Counted from the stretch's first letter, positions 36,268-46,989 are shown. The stretch is DNA of 64,000 nt from Akanthomyces muscarius (GCF_028009165.1 NC_079244.1:1054001-1118000); one strand, 5' to 3'. The notes: generated by a model not told the origin, from the letters alone. Made by a program: numbers and translations.

Positions 36268-37308
36268 CTTATAGCTTTAAGCCTAACTTAATTCTTAAGG
36301 AATAGACCTATTATAACTTAGATTTAAGCTATTATTATAAGAGACTTATACCTAGTTTAAAGCGGATTATAGAAAAGGAATAATTAATCTATTATAGATA
36401 TCTTTAACTCTAAAAGGGGTATACTTATAGTTATAAAGCCTAGCTAGGTCTAACTATACCTTATAGCTACTTATACTATTAAATATTAACTTAAAATCTC
36501 TCCCTTTAAGGTAGCTACAATAGAAGATAGATATAAATTAAGCTATTATAAAGGCTATAACTTAGCTTTAAGTACTCCTTAACCTAAATAAGAGCTTACT
36601 AGCTAAGATTAATAATATCTTTATTATATTAGGTCTCTTACTTAAAGATATTATAGCTATATCTTTTCTCTTTATAGTACTACTATAAAGCTAAACTGCC
36701 TTATAGTAGATAAGTAAAACTAAATAATACGCTTGAAATAAAATAGGCTTACAGGAGAGCTTAATATACTAACTACCTATAAGACTAGAAATCTACTTAT
36801 AAAGTAGTAAAGGTATAGAACTAGGCCCTATATAAAGTATAAGGAAAATTATAGAAATTATACCTAGACACCTTATTATAATTACCTACCTACTTATAGT
36901 AATACTTCTAGTAGGTAAAGACTTATACCTAAAGGTACTTACCTCACTAGATCCTCTCCCTTTATTAGAATAGACTTAGCCTACTAGTAATAACTTAGGA
37001 AAAGAAGGCTAAAGTACTTAGTGTAAAGTTCTTTCTTACTCCCTTTATTACTATACTAGTATTATAGACTAGCTTTATAGCTACTATAGGTGAGCGTTTT
37101 AATAGTTATCAATTCTCTTAAAGAGAGAAGAAAGAAGAAAGAAGGGGAAGGCTCTCTCTCTCCCTCTCCCCTAATCTAGATTATAATCTATACTGTAGAA
37201 TATATATAATCTACGCCTAATAAGAGAGCTTAGTAAAGCTCTCACATAAGTCCCTAGGGCGCGGGTAAAGCCCGAATCCTTCACAGCTATACTAGATAGG
37301 TTTATAAT

Positions 37309-37320
37309 CTAAGTAGTGTA

Positions 37321-37412
<92 letters not shown>

Positions 37413-38119
37413 GAATAAAGCTATTTTCAGCTGTTCCCACTGCCTCTTTATAGTCCGTTGAAGTTGGAGAATAGTCGAACTTTGACGAGGACGAATTATC
37501 AGCGCTGTAATCGGGAGCGCTATTCTGCTGCGGCGCAAGCTGATCTACCACCAGTCTCAGGTTATTTCTGTCCTCAAAGAAGCTTGATTGTAGCGGCAAA
37601 CCAATTTCGTCGTTGCGTCGCATGCAGCCTAACAATTGAGCAATGTCGTGTGCGATAGGCTGATCGTGGCTGTTAAGCTTAGGCTCCTCCAAAGTCCATT
37701 GCCTGCCTCTGCGAACCAAGGAGTAAAGCTTGTGCACGGTAGCAGTGAGGACGAGCTGCGAATCTTCAAGTGCTTCAGTGTATCTGGATGCGTCGTTAGC
37801 CATTAAATAGATCCCGCAGTGGTAAATGCCCCCAATCTTCACCCTTTGGGAAGCTGCCTGGTAATAATTTGCTTCTTTAGGCCCCACAATGCAAATAAAA
37901 GCAGCATCAGTGCATCGCTTGCACGGCATCTCATTGTCACACTAAAAAAAATATTTAAGCATACGGTATTAAATCTGAATACGCTGTTGATGAATTGGAG
38001 GGAAATACCTTTATTTTCTTCATGCGACAGCGCCCGCAGGCTTGCCGTACACGTTGGCGACGCTTGGCCTTGCGATTGTTGTGCGTAACAGGCTCCCAGT
38101 AACGCTGTGTGCCTTCCAT
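37309..38119 (-). CDS. Zn2Cys6 transcription factor, fluffy-like, with polyleucine tail
   Basis: Exons 38119-38009 and 37941-37309 give 247 aa. The 67-nt intron sits inside the zinc cluster; after splicing the binuclear motif reads ACGRCRMKKIKCDNEMPCKR, then CTDAAFIC, with all six cysteines. The middle (TATVHKLYSLVRRGRQWTL, QPIAHDIAQLLGC) resembles the small fungal factors related to the Neurospora conidiation regulator fluffy. The reading frame then enters an (AAT)n microsatellite and encodes about 30 consecutive leucines, all by TTA, before YYTT and stop. Homologues normally end soon after the QLLGC region with an acidic or Ser-rich tail, so the polyleucine is an expansion or a readthrough into repeat DNA after loss of the original stop. 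An ATG at 38119 is preferred because upstream in-frame starts are non-ATG. Confidence 0.65.
37324..37412. repeat. (AAT)n microsatellite
   Basis: About 29 perfect AAT units at the edge of the AT-rich relic. On the - strand it lies in frame with the zinc-cluster gene. Confidence 0.95.
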
Positions 38120-38858
38120 GATGCGGGTATCTCTTGTTATGTAGTGGGTAGGCTCAAATGTGGTACAAGTGATGCTGGTTGACAAGGTAGACTTGGAACC
38201 GTTCTGTCACAACCCAAGCTTAAGATCACCGCCTGAAGGTGATGACAGGTAGCGCAGATAAAGAGAGAGGCAATGGTTGGAGCGACTTGATTTCAGTTCT
38301 CGCGAAATTTACAGGACTACAGCAGTTAAATATCTGCCAGGAAAGCGCAACATTAACCTCTTTCGTTTCTATTGACATGCTATGGTGGCGGAGCAGTGGG
38401 GTGTTCTTGGACTGACGAGCAACGCAGGCTTTTATACGGAAATTTGCTCTGCTTTGAGACGAAGCGTCTCCATTTCGTAGATATGGGCCTCCTGAAAGCA
38501 AACCGCAAGATATTTCACATCATTTTCACCTTAGCCTGATCCAGCCAGCAAGTTTAGCAAGGCTGCGTAGCCCCACTGCCTTGGAACGCAGACTATGAGC
38601 CCCGGATTCTCCCTCATCAATGGCTTCAATAGCTTTCTCACCATAGCCGAGGACTGCATTGTGATTGTACTCAAGTTTATTACCAAGCTGCCCACAAACT
38701 ATCAGCTATGGATAGGTAGAAAGAATCGTTGAAAGATAAAGGCAACGCCCCTTTCCCCTTCGAATTGAGCGAGGCCGTCTGGCTGCCGTCCCCCGCCCCT
38801 TGAAAAGGAGGAAACAAGAACGCTGCGTTGTCCTCTTCCTTTACTAGACTACTTCCGT
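38120..38858. other. Intergenic region upstream of fluffy-like gene
   Basis: 739 bp between the regulator and the 3' end of the subtilase, both on the - strand. No coding family was recognised. Confidence 0.45.
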
Positions 38859-40376
38859 TCATGGAAGATTCAGAGCAGCAGGAATGAGCTTCCTCAAATC
38901 CGGCCGGTTTCCAATGCGCTGCGAAACTGGCGCACCAGGACCAGCTTGCTGCGGCGAGCCCGTCTGGCGCAGTAGAGTCCGATACCGTGCCGAAGACAGA
39001 GGCAGCTTATTCTTCTTCTTCCTAACGCCCTGGACACATAGAACCGCGCCCACGGCCATGGGCGACGCGCTCGATGTGCCGTTGAAGATGTCCGTGTACC
39101 ACAAATCCGCACTCTGCCCGCCCTGCAAGTCACCATAGCCCGTAGTGGTGACCTCCCTGCCCCAGCCCTGACAGTCAACGCGAGAGCCGTAGTTGGAGAA
39201 GCTCAGGCGTGATCGATCGGGGCCGTGGTTCCGGCCATGGGTTCCCGGTGGGGGGCACCCAGCACCGACGATGATGGCACCTGAGGACGGGTTCAGCACA
39301 TTGAATGGGTTGCGCCACGAGTTGGGGAATCCCGCGGGGCGCGTATTGTAGATGGCTGCATTGAGGTTCTCCCCCCCGTTGCCTGCAGCTTCCACAACGA
39401 CGATGCCCTTGTTGACCGCATAGCGGATCGCCGCAAAGTCCTCAGGCCACCATTCTACAGCAATGTAACCCTTTTGGCCTGATGGTGGGTTGGGGGTATT
39501 TGGACCCGGCCGATGAACCTCGAGGAGTATAACATCGCCGCTCCGAAGTCTATCAGCGGCAGCTTTAATGGCAGCAGCAACGGAGTTGCCAACGTAGGAG
39601 GAGCCGTAAAAGACTGAATCCGGCGCGATACCTAGAATGCCGATGTTGTTGACATCACCGCTGACAACGCCGCACACAGCTGTGCCGTGGCTGTTGTCAG
39701 GCGCATTCGTACCCGAGATGACACCACCTTGAAGTACCCTCAGGTCCTCATGCGTGAACCGCCAACCCCGTTCGACGTCGCCCACTCTGAAACCTTCGCC
39801 TCGCCCGCCCGGGACTGTGTGTGCATACTTTGCATCAACGCCTCCAGGAGCCGGTCCGAGATAGATTTGACGCGAAGTAAAGTTGGGGGTGATGGCAGGC
39901 ACTTCCATATCCTCAGGCGACGTAACAGACTTCAAAAGTAGTGGCTGAGAGGTTGGCGGAGTGATGTACGCGGCATCGACCAGATCATGCTGGTTGAGCT
40001 CCGCTGCAAGACTCTCGAGATTGTCCACCTCGCCATCTACATAATAAAAGCTTGCCAGGTCGGGTATGTTACCATCATTAGAAGGAGCCGTATCATCGGC
40101 GTCAAATTCTTCGGCTGGGTTGGGTGACTCTCCAGCTTCGGCAGAGGCGCCAAGGACATCCGCCTGGTCGCGACGGAGACGGTTCTCGTCCTGACCGAAT
40201 AGCAACGTCAATGATGCTTTATGGCGGTCAAGAACGGCCTGCAGCGGAGCGACATCTTCATTGGCAGGCTCCAAGCCCCTGGCATTGACTTTGACCACAG
40301 ATGCTGTCTTGAATATGACAACAAGCCGAGACTCTGTCTCCGTGGGAGTGATGACTTCCTCCAAAAACTCCGACAT
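38859..40376 (-). CDS. Subtilisin-like serine peptidase (S8), intronless
   Basis: A single open frame encodes 505 aa from ATG at 40376; the longer frame starts with a non-ATG codon. The catalytic triad is visible: Asp200 in RVGDVERGW, His230 in DNSHGTAVCG and Ser435 in FNGTSSASPM, with the oxyanion Asn333 in EAAGNGGEN. Residues 1-190 form an acidic N-terminal region with no signal peptide and no match to the usual fungal I9 propeptide; DLVDAAYITPPTSQP suggests a different inhibitor-like prodomain. The motif order, the lack of introns and the missing signal peptide resemble cytosolic bacterial S8 peptidases and a set of fungal homologues that may derive from them. A TATATAAA box lies about 117 bp upstream on the - strand. 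The gene sits alone between relics, and no lesion was seen. Confidence 0.85.
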   Translation of the reverse strand: MSEFLEEVITPTETESRLVVIFKTASVVKVNARGLEPANEDVAPLQAVLDRHKASLTLLFGQDENRLRRDQADVLGASAEAGESPNPAEEFDADDTAPSNDGNIPDLASFYYVDGEVDNLESLAAELNQHDLVDAAYITPPTSQPLLLKSVTSPEDMEVPAITPNFTSRQIYLGPAPGGVDAKYAHTVPGGRGEGFRVGDVERGWRFTHEDLRVLQGGVISGTNAPDNSHGTAVCGVVSGDVNNIGILGIAPDSVFYGSSYVGNSVAAAIKAAADRLRSGDVILLEVHRPGPNTPNPPSGQKGYIAVEWWPEDFAAIRYAVNKGIVVVEAAGNGGENLNAAIYNTRPAGFPNSWRNPFNVLNPSSGAIIVGAGCPPPGTHGRNHGPDRSRLSFSNYGSRVDCQGWGREVTTTGYGDLQGGQSADLWYTDIFNGTSSASPMAVGAVLCVQGVRKKKNKLPLSSARYRTLLRQTGSPQQAGPGAPVSQRIGNRPDLRKLIPAALNLP

Positions 40377-40492
40377 GGTGACTTCTTGTAAATTATGAGA
40401 CTGGATGAGAGGGATGGGTATCAATCAGATCTGAAATATCTTTGAAAGATGAATACCTGAACAGCCTTGTCGTCGAGACGCCGTCGATCTGC

Positions 40493-40500
40493 TTTATATA
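40493..40500 (-). promoter_or_regulatory. TATA box of the subtilase gene
   Basis: TATATAAA on the - strand, about 117 bp before the ATG at 40376. It is the clearest TATA element in the window. Confidence 0.5.
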
Positions 40501-40551
40501 TCCTTAGCCAGCCTTTCACCTACACTGACAAGCCGTACCAAAAGCGCCAGC

Positions 40552-40587
40552 GGCAGCTGATGGCAGCTGATGGCAGCTGATGGCAGC
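40552..40587. repeat. GGCAGCTGAT decamer repeat
   Basis: Three to four copies of a 10-bp unit containing the palindrome CAGCTG, 60 bp upstream of the subtilase TATA box. Confidence 0.8.
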
Positions 40588-41122
40588 CCGCATACAAACT
40601 AGGTCACTTCTTTCAGGCATTTTCTGACTCTCTAGATATTATGTAGATCATTGTCTCAAAGTCTAGACCTGGCTATATTATACTGAAGTCTCGAACCCGC
40701 CACACTGTCTTGTGCCTCAGCTGCCGGCAGCACCTTAGCCCTAGAGGTCAGCCCCGTGGCGGCCTCGACCTCAATAAATGGCGTGAGCTGGCAAATGCCA
40801 AGTCCAGCGTGGCACCCAATGCGCCTCGAAATATGCTTAAGTCCATGCTTTTTCTTTCACACACCACCGCCCTACACCTATTAAATTGCAACAGTGGCTT
40901 CTCTCCAAGTCACAGGGAGGCCTACTACTGAGAAGGCAAGTTGAGCTAGGTAGCTGCAAGACAGCTGCGCCACGATACGGTCTTACAGCTCGCAGAATAT
41001 TGCTACTAAGAGTAAAGACTCTTGCCAAAGTTGTTCATCTATGACATAAAATGCCTGCACTGTTATAGTTTCTGTCTGTAATTGGTTTTTCACTGTCGAA
41101 GGTATTACATTTAATTTTTTTT

Positions 41123-41194
41123 GCATTTTGTAGTATTTTGTAGTGTTTTGTAGTATTTTGCAGTATTTTATGGCATTTTATGGCATTTTATGGT
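41123..41194. repeat. TTTTGTAGTA / TTTTATGGCA decamer tandem repeat
   Basis: Seven 10-bp units, grading from TTTTGTAGTA on the left to TTTTATGGCA on the right, in non-coding DNA. Confidence 0.85.
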
Positions 41195-41335
41195 ACTTCT
41201 CTTTCAAGTTATCAAAAAGGCATCAAAGCTGTCTCCCCCGTGTAATTCTGAATGCACGTAGCATTAAGCTAACACCTCCAAAGATCATCTAGTTAAAAAG
41301 TCCATCTGCTGCATGTCTTCTGTACCAACCCAGTC

Positions 41336-43947
41336 CTAATTACTCTGGAGCAGATCAGCCGGGAGACCTTCCCAATTGAATCCTTCAACAGAGCCGATTC
41401 TCGCTTCGCTAAAATTGAATTCTAATCTGTTATTAGCTATAGTAATATTGCCTGCAGCTCTGCTACTACGGATGTGAGGAAAACAACTACCTGGGAAGTG
41501 CGATATAGCGGTAGCTGACGCGCACGATTCTGCTACAATGTTCTGCGTATCGTAGGCTCGTTGCAATTCCAGTTCTGCCCCTGTTTCCCCAAGAACATGA
41601 TATAAGGCTGTTACTGCTTTCTTGGCTTCTCTTGAATCTGCGCACTGACGAATCCAAAAATTTTGCGCCTGCCTTAAACGCACCTTAATATTGTCGAAAT
41701 CGGCAGACTCTTCTGATCCATCCCTAGGAATGGCCCCTGCACTTTCTTTCCGGATATTAGCGTAGGAGCTGAGATAAAAGCAAAGTACACTGGTGGCTAG
41801 GAGGAAGTCATTGTTAAAAGCGGGCGATACTCTCCAGCGACATTGATATAAGAGCCCATTTGTATGGGTTTCCTCATCAACAAGCCGCTGTAGCTCGAAT
41901 ATCTTCATCGCGCAGTTATACATGCCCACTTTGAGTATGCAAACTGTTTCTGTGACCGAGAAGCACCTAAAAACTTCCTGTGCAGGACAATTCGCAGCTG
42001 TTGACAAATGACTTCAAGCCAGATTCGCTGAACCATGATCTGGGAGGACACATTTAGTGCGAGCCCGTCCCATTTTAATATGGGAGGTAGTGTAGTTTGG
42101 GCCTCTTCGATTTCTTTATCAAGTTTTAGAATATCGGAGTATGAATGTGGTTGAGGGTCGGTGGCGACGTCGGAAACCTTTGCTCCAACATCAAGCAGAC
42201 GGAGCTTAGCAAGGACGTATAGAGTAGGGGTGACCTCGGTCTCAGGTCTTGATGCCAGTAATTCCGAGGTTTTCATATCAAAATCCATATCGTTTAAAAT
42301 TCCTTGGCTTCTCGGTGTCGGCATGCTGCTCCCTGACGAGTCTCGGCAGGCCAAGCTGCGTTGAAACACTAAAGTCAAGTTGTAGGACCATCGTCCAGAC
42401 TCGCCGGCGCATCTCACCCGTAAAAGGTGAGATGGATGCAAAATGCTTCGCATCTCTGTGGTATCCCATATGTATCGCAATATGTACAATATTGCCAACT
42501 AGGATCCATATTCCGATTTCCATGTCCTTCAAGTGAAAGCATTCCACTAGGAAGTAAGGAATCAATGTTTCTAGAATATGTGGCCCGCCTTTTGTCCACT
42601 GGCCAAACAACAGACACTTGACAGATTGTGATTTGAATAGATCAATCAAACGCTTATTTTCTGAGACCTGGAAACTTTTCCCTTTGATGGCCTGACTTGG
42701 ATGGAGTCACCTCTGTATGCACGATGTGAGTTGTTTGCCGGAGGTGCATTTCTAAGCAGATGACACTGAACAAGAGGCCAATCCATGCGATTGGTACGCT
42801 TTCTGGATCATGCCAAAACTCTTCATACTATTGAAAGAATTGGTAAGAATATTTTCCTCCTACACCAAATAGAGTGGCGGCTTAGCCATAGTGCCGAGTG
42901 CAAAAGCCTGCGACAAGCAACCTGCGCAGTGTATAATTACCGACCTCGGTGAGAAATTGTCCGCTGTGCACGACACCTGTGACATTTTATTAAATTAGGG
43001 GCAATGTGTATCTTCAGCGTTTCTTTACTTACCAGGGGCAATGTCAAGGTCGTTGAAATAACGCGAAACAAGCCGGTCAACAGTCGGACGAGGAGGCAAG
43101 CAGCTGATAATTGAGGCGACCGTATCGTCCAATTACCCGCTGTAAAATAACTGCAGCTTCACGGATTCAGCTTGTGATGTCGTCGATTCCGGCACAGGTA
43201 GTTTGGTATCATCCTGGGCAAGGTGGTTACGAAGATCGGTGATGCTGTCAAGCACTGCGGCCCAGTGTGAACTGCTGACGTAGCTGACCACCTTTTCATT
43301 ATGCCTGAAGCTTCTATGATCCGAAGGCGATGGAGATGTATCAAGGCGTGATTCAGCCACAGCTACAGTCTCGGAGTATGTATCTGTTCGAGAATGGTGC
43401 GTACCTGACTGACAAGCAGGGGCAGGAGGAGAAGGCTGTGTACCGTGCATTGGTGAGCCTGACTAGCATGAGTGTTTTGAAGCAAAGGTAACGGGTCACC
43501 AAGAACATTGGCGCTGTGATCAATAACTTACGGGAGCTTGAATTAGCCTGGTGCATCAAGTCTAGGACGAGGCTTTCCAGTTTGTTGATGCGATCTTGCA
43601 GGTTTGCACGAGCTTGGTCCTGGGACTCCTCATTTGACACAGTAGATGATTGCGATGCTATGGTATGAGCGTATATACAAGAAGGTCCAAGGCCTCGTAT
43701 TGAGCAGTTGCTGCAGGGGAGCAGGCGATCGCAGCGTATTCTAGGGCGATGCGTCAGCTGCTGAGCTGTGGAGTTGCCATGGCGATATGAGTATTATGGG
43801 ATTCGAGTCAACGTACTTGCGTCTCCGACACGCATTGCAGCTGAGTTGCAGCTTGTCTCGGCGTCTCGAAGCCGATACTGACGGCTTGGAAAGCTGCGCC
43901 TCTGATTGGCGACGCGCATGCTCTCGCGCTTGCTCCGGTGAATCCAT
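41336..43947 (-). pseudogene. Zn2Cys6 / fungal_trans transcription factor, decayed
   Basis: The gene reads on the - strand from ATG 43947. Splicing 43816-43741 restores the zinc cluster CNACRRRKIRCDRLLPCSNC, with the sixth Cys in GPSC, followed by a coiled coil (NLQDRINKLESLVLDLMH). Further introns lie at 43531-43459 and after 43033. The fungal_trans domain is recognisable: PPRPTVDRLVSRYFNDLDIAP, CLLFGQWTKGGPHILETLI, GYHRDAKHF, GEMRRRVW, SRPETEVTPTLYVLAK, LRIVLHRKFL and KIFELQRLVDEETH. It is broken by an in-frame TAA at 43133-43135 (after LQLFYSG) and by frameshifts near 42698, near 42294 (T-run) and near 41910. Conserved blocks continue on both sides of each. It is divergent from an MFS gene that is also broken. 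Confidence 0.87.
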
Positions 43948-44555
43948 TCTCTCCACGATAGCAGCAGTGTGATGAAACGCTGCCGATTTTCTGGTCGGAG
44001 ATGATCCGAACTGATGCGAACTGTTCTTTCAAAATGTATAGAAGCAAGCACAGTCTGATGAATGTTGGCATGGCTGTGGATCCGCACCTCGGAACCTCCG
44101 CGGATGGTCGAACTGTTTGGCTTACGCAGCACTCGGTGAGAGTAATCGCAGTTATATATCCGAATTATTATTTTACTCATATGTATTCAGGCTTGTGTTT
44201 GCAACTTTGAATTATAAGTCTTTTCTCCCCTCACTTACTGGCTCGCGGGGGGACCGCGGACAGTATTTAATATGCAATGTAATTTTGTCTTGCAGATTGG
44301 CCGCGTAGCTACGCGTAGCACCGCGGAGCACCGCCGCAGAGACATGACTGTTAAAATGAATCACCTCACAATATTTATTATAGACAAAACCCGTCAACAT
44401 ATTTATTCGGCTTCGTTCCTGTCCTATAAGCATCATCACTCGTATATCGACCATCAGCTCATCGCTAACACTTCGGCAGATCCCTTGCTCCTCAAGACAA
44501 CCTTTCACGCTCACGCATCACGATAGCGCTTGACCTTCTTCTTTCAAGACACAAG
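43948..44555. promoter_or_regulatory. Shared divergent promoter of the regulator and MFS pseudogenes
   Basis: 608 bp lie between the two ATGs. A palindrome-like GCGTAGCTACGCGTAGC stretch occurs at about 44305-44320, where a regulator of this type might have bound; this is inference. Confidence 0.4.
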
Positions 44556-46115
44556 ATGCGTCCAGAAGTTAGTGAATCAAATCTGGCAGGTGAAGATAAG
44601 TCAGTCAAGCCCGATATTGTTGGCTGGGATGGCTCTGAAGACGTTGCGAATCCACGAAACTGGACCAAGGGCAGAAAAAACATGCATGTCCTGATAATCA
44701 GTGTCTTCACCCTCTACTCGTGATTTTTATAAGTATATCTTTTCGAAAATTGCGTAATAACAGTCTCTTCAGAAACCTCGCCGCCGTCATGTTTGCCCCT
44801 GGCGCCGCGAAACTGGCACAGGAGTTTGGCATTACCAGCAACATTGTCGCATCCTTCACTGTATCCATCTACCTTCTAGGCTACGTTTTTGGGCCTCTGC
44901 TCTTGTCGTCCATGTCCGAGTTGTACGGCCGGCTCGTCATCTACCACGTTTGTAATGCTTTTTATGTGGCCTTCACGATTGGTTGTGCCCTCAGCAAAAA
45001 CACCGCCATGTTTCTCGTGTTTCGATTTGTTTGTGGCTGCGCTGCATCTGCTCCGATGGTCATCGGTGGGGGAACGATTGCGGATCTCTACATCGCGAGC
45101 GAACGGGGAAAGGCCATGGCTGTATTCGCCCTCGGACCACTTCTCGGGCCGGTAATTGGCCCTGTCATTGGTGGCTTCGTGACTGAACGTCTGGGGTGGC
45201 GCTGGACTTTTTGGATAATTTTGGCCCTGGTACATAATTTCGGAGTTGACTTGTTAGAGACATCATATATCTAACCGCGAAATTTGACGCAGGCTGGCAT
45301 CGTCTCCGTGACGGCGCTGGTCCTGATGCGGGAGACATTCGAACCTGTTCTTCTGGAACGCAAAGCCGCATCACTGCGCAAATCCACTGGCAATATGGAA
45401 CTCCAGGCCAGAAGCTTCGATAAGAACCGCACACCTACTCAACTTCTCGTGCGGGCTTCTATGCGTCCTCTCCGGCTGCTGTTCCTTTCTCCTATGGTTC
45501 TGCTTTTGTCCCTCTACACAGCCTTCATGTTTGGCCTCATCTATCTTCTTTTTACTACATTTCCCGGAGTTTTTGAACAAACTTACCATTTAGCGACCGA
45601 GATTTCCGGCCTCGCATACCTGGGCCTTGGCATTGGCATGATCATCAGCATTGTTCTGTTTGCTGTTTTTAGCGACAAACTTTTACATCAGCCACGTGAG
45701 GGAACTCTAGAGCGGCCGGAGCTTCGACTGATTCTCATGATGTGGTCTACACCGGTCATCCCATTGGCTTCTTCTGGTACGGATGGAGCGCAGACAAGGT
45801 CACGCACTGGATCCTTCCGATCCTAGGCACGCTTGTGATTGGGCTCGGCGCCTTTTTGACCCTTATGCTCGCCCAGCTGTACTTGGTGGACGCTTTTGGG
45901 ACCGAAGCCGCAGCATCAGCACTGGTGGCTAACACGGTACTACGCAGTCTTTTTGGGGCCTTGTTGCCGCTTGCAGGGCCGGCAATGTACGGGACTCTCG
46001 GCCTCGGCTGGGGCAACAGCTTGTTGGCATTCATCACTCTGGTATTTTTACAATTCCATTTCTGTTTTACAGATACGGGGAGAGACTCAGAACGAGGTTC
46101 CCAATAAACTTATAG
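44556..46115 (+). pseudogene. MFS drug:H+ antiporter (DHA1 type), frameshifted
   Basis: Exons 44556-44719, 44773-45229 and 45293-46115 follow normal splice sites. The product begins with the cytosolic VGWDGSEDVANPRNW box of fungal DHA1 carriers, then the TM1 region, YLLGYVFGPLLLSSMSELYGR (motif A), LVFRFVCGCAASAPMVIGGG and GPVIGPVIGGF (motif C). Two single-base losses break the frame in the C-terminal half: one near 45761 in a C-run (the upstream frame ends STPVIP, homology resumes PIGFFWYGWSADK), and one near 46047 in a T-run (homology resumes PFLFYRYGERLRTRF and stops at 46113-46115). Between them SALVANTVLRSLFGALLPLAGP is intact. Family members export toxins or metabolites. Confidence 0.85.
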
Positions 46116-46473
46116 ACTGGGGTGGCCTTGGAGACTGAAGAGACACGTGCAGGACGCTACGTCTGTGACAACAGCTCCGAGGGCTTGCGATTGTAAATAG
46201 GCAATTGGCGACCGAGGTAAGTGACGGAATATGCGTTCGATTCGAAGGCCCATTCTAAGGAAAGAATTCAGCCAGTCCAAACCATCTGGGATAAATTACG
46301 GAAAGCTCAATGCCTTTCTCTCCTGTATCGTATGGTGGCGGGTATTATCCGTTGGCGTGCTGTGGGCTGCGCGGTAAAGTTCCGATCCAAGCCACATCCT
46401 CATTTGTAGATAAAAAGCAAACAATTTGCTATACCACCCTTTCGCAAATTATCCCTCTTTCTAGCAAATTCGC
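46116..46473. other. Intergenic region before the Dabb gene
   Basis: About 360 bp with no recognisable ORF. An in-frame TAG at 46462-46464 closes the first Dabb exon upstream. Confidence 0.4.
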
Positions 46474-46973
46474 CAAGATACGCCCACGAAGACCATTGTA
46501 CACATCGGTATATAAGTGGACGCCTTCTTCTTCCCGCGGTTACTGGCTGACGCCTTGCGCCTCAAAAAAACAGTGCTGTTCAAGTTTAGGCAGGATGCAA
46601 CTGCCGAGCTGAAGGAGACATTCGTGCGGGAGCTGAAACAGCTGCGACATCTCCCTAGTGTCTTGAACCAGAGCCTGGTCGTAGGAGGGCCGTCGGTGAC
46701 GGATCCTATCGAGAGGAGCAAGGGCTATCACTACGCGCTCGTGAGCTACCACAAGGACAAGGCAGCGCTGGAGGCATACCAGGCGAGCAGCGAGCACCAT
46801 AGGCAAGTTTCATCCACGACGATTACAAAGTGTTAAAACAGTTGTTCTAACAGGATGCTCTTCCTGTAACTAGAGTAACGAGTACATATCTTTGGCCTTT
46901 TAAAGACGATGTGACAAGGTTTGATTTTGAAGTAGCCCCAGGGGATGAAGAGGCGTGTATCGGATGGCTATGA
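46474..46973 (+). CDS. Stress-responsive A/B-barrel (Dabb) protein, start codon not found
   Basis: Three exons are supported: one ending at 46507, then 46574-46802 and 46874-46973. Joined, they read TIVHIVLFKFRQDATAE, LVVGGPSVTDPIERSKGYHY, YQASSEHHRVTSTYLWPF and DDVTRFDFEVAPGDEEAC, a complete Dabb domain of about 110 residues. Intron 2 (46803-46873) needs a GC-AG splice: AG at the exon end, then GCAAGT. Intron 1 (66 nt) uses GTATAT and a CTGAC branch site. The first exon has no ATG between the in-frame TAG at 46462 and the domain; a codon ACG stands where a start would be expected. Either a further upstream exon exists or the start is lost. Dabb proteins form dimeric barrels; some act as cyclases in polyketide pathways, others are stress-induced with no known reaction. 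Confidence 0.6.
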
Positions 46974-46989
46974 GCCTTGCCTGAATTTT

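Larger units (their letters stand above)
35440..36350 (+). repeat. Dispersed AT-rich repeat, copy A (interrupted)
   Basis: Segments here match the reverse complement of 48905-49470. Shared landmarks are AAGGCAGACTAGGGAAG, GCGACTAGGCGGGCGC, AGATAGTATCTATAATAATAG, AGAGAGATAGATAGG and CTTAGATTTAAGCTATTATTA. The copy is interrupted by two insertions absent from the other copies. Outer limits are approximate because both copies are heavily mutated. Confidence 0.75.
35134..37308. other. AT-saturated relic region with RIP-like composition
   Basis: About 2.2 kb of sequence dominated by TA, TTA, ATA and CTTA words, with stops in every frame and no ORF. Such composition in a sordariomycete is the usual outcome of RIP on transposon copies. 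GC returns only in discrete patches: a shared repeat segment (35625-35690), two LTR-like insertions (35808-35925, 36075-36267), and a stretch at 37140-37290. The left edge cuts the peptidase pseudogene. Confidence 0.75.
40377..41335. other. Intergenic region with short tandem repeats
   Basis: Contains the subtilase promoter, a run of GGCAGCTGAT repeats at about 40552-40587, and a decamer tandem repeat at 41123-41194. No coding family was recognised. Confidence 0.5.
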
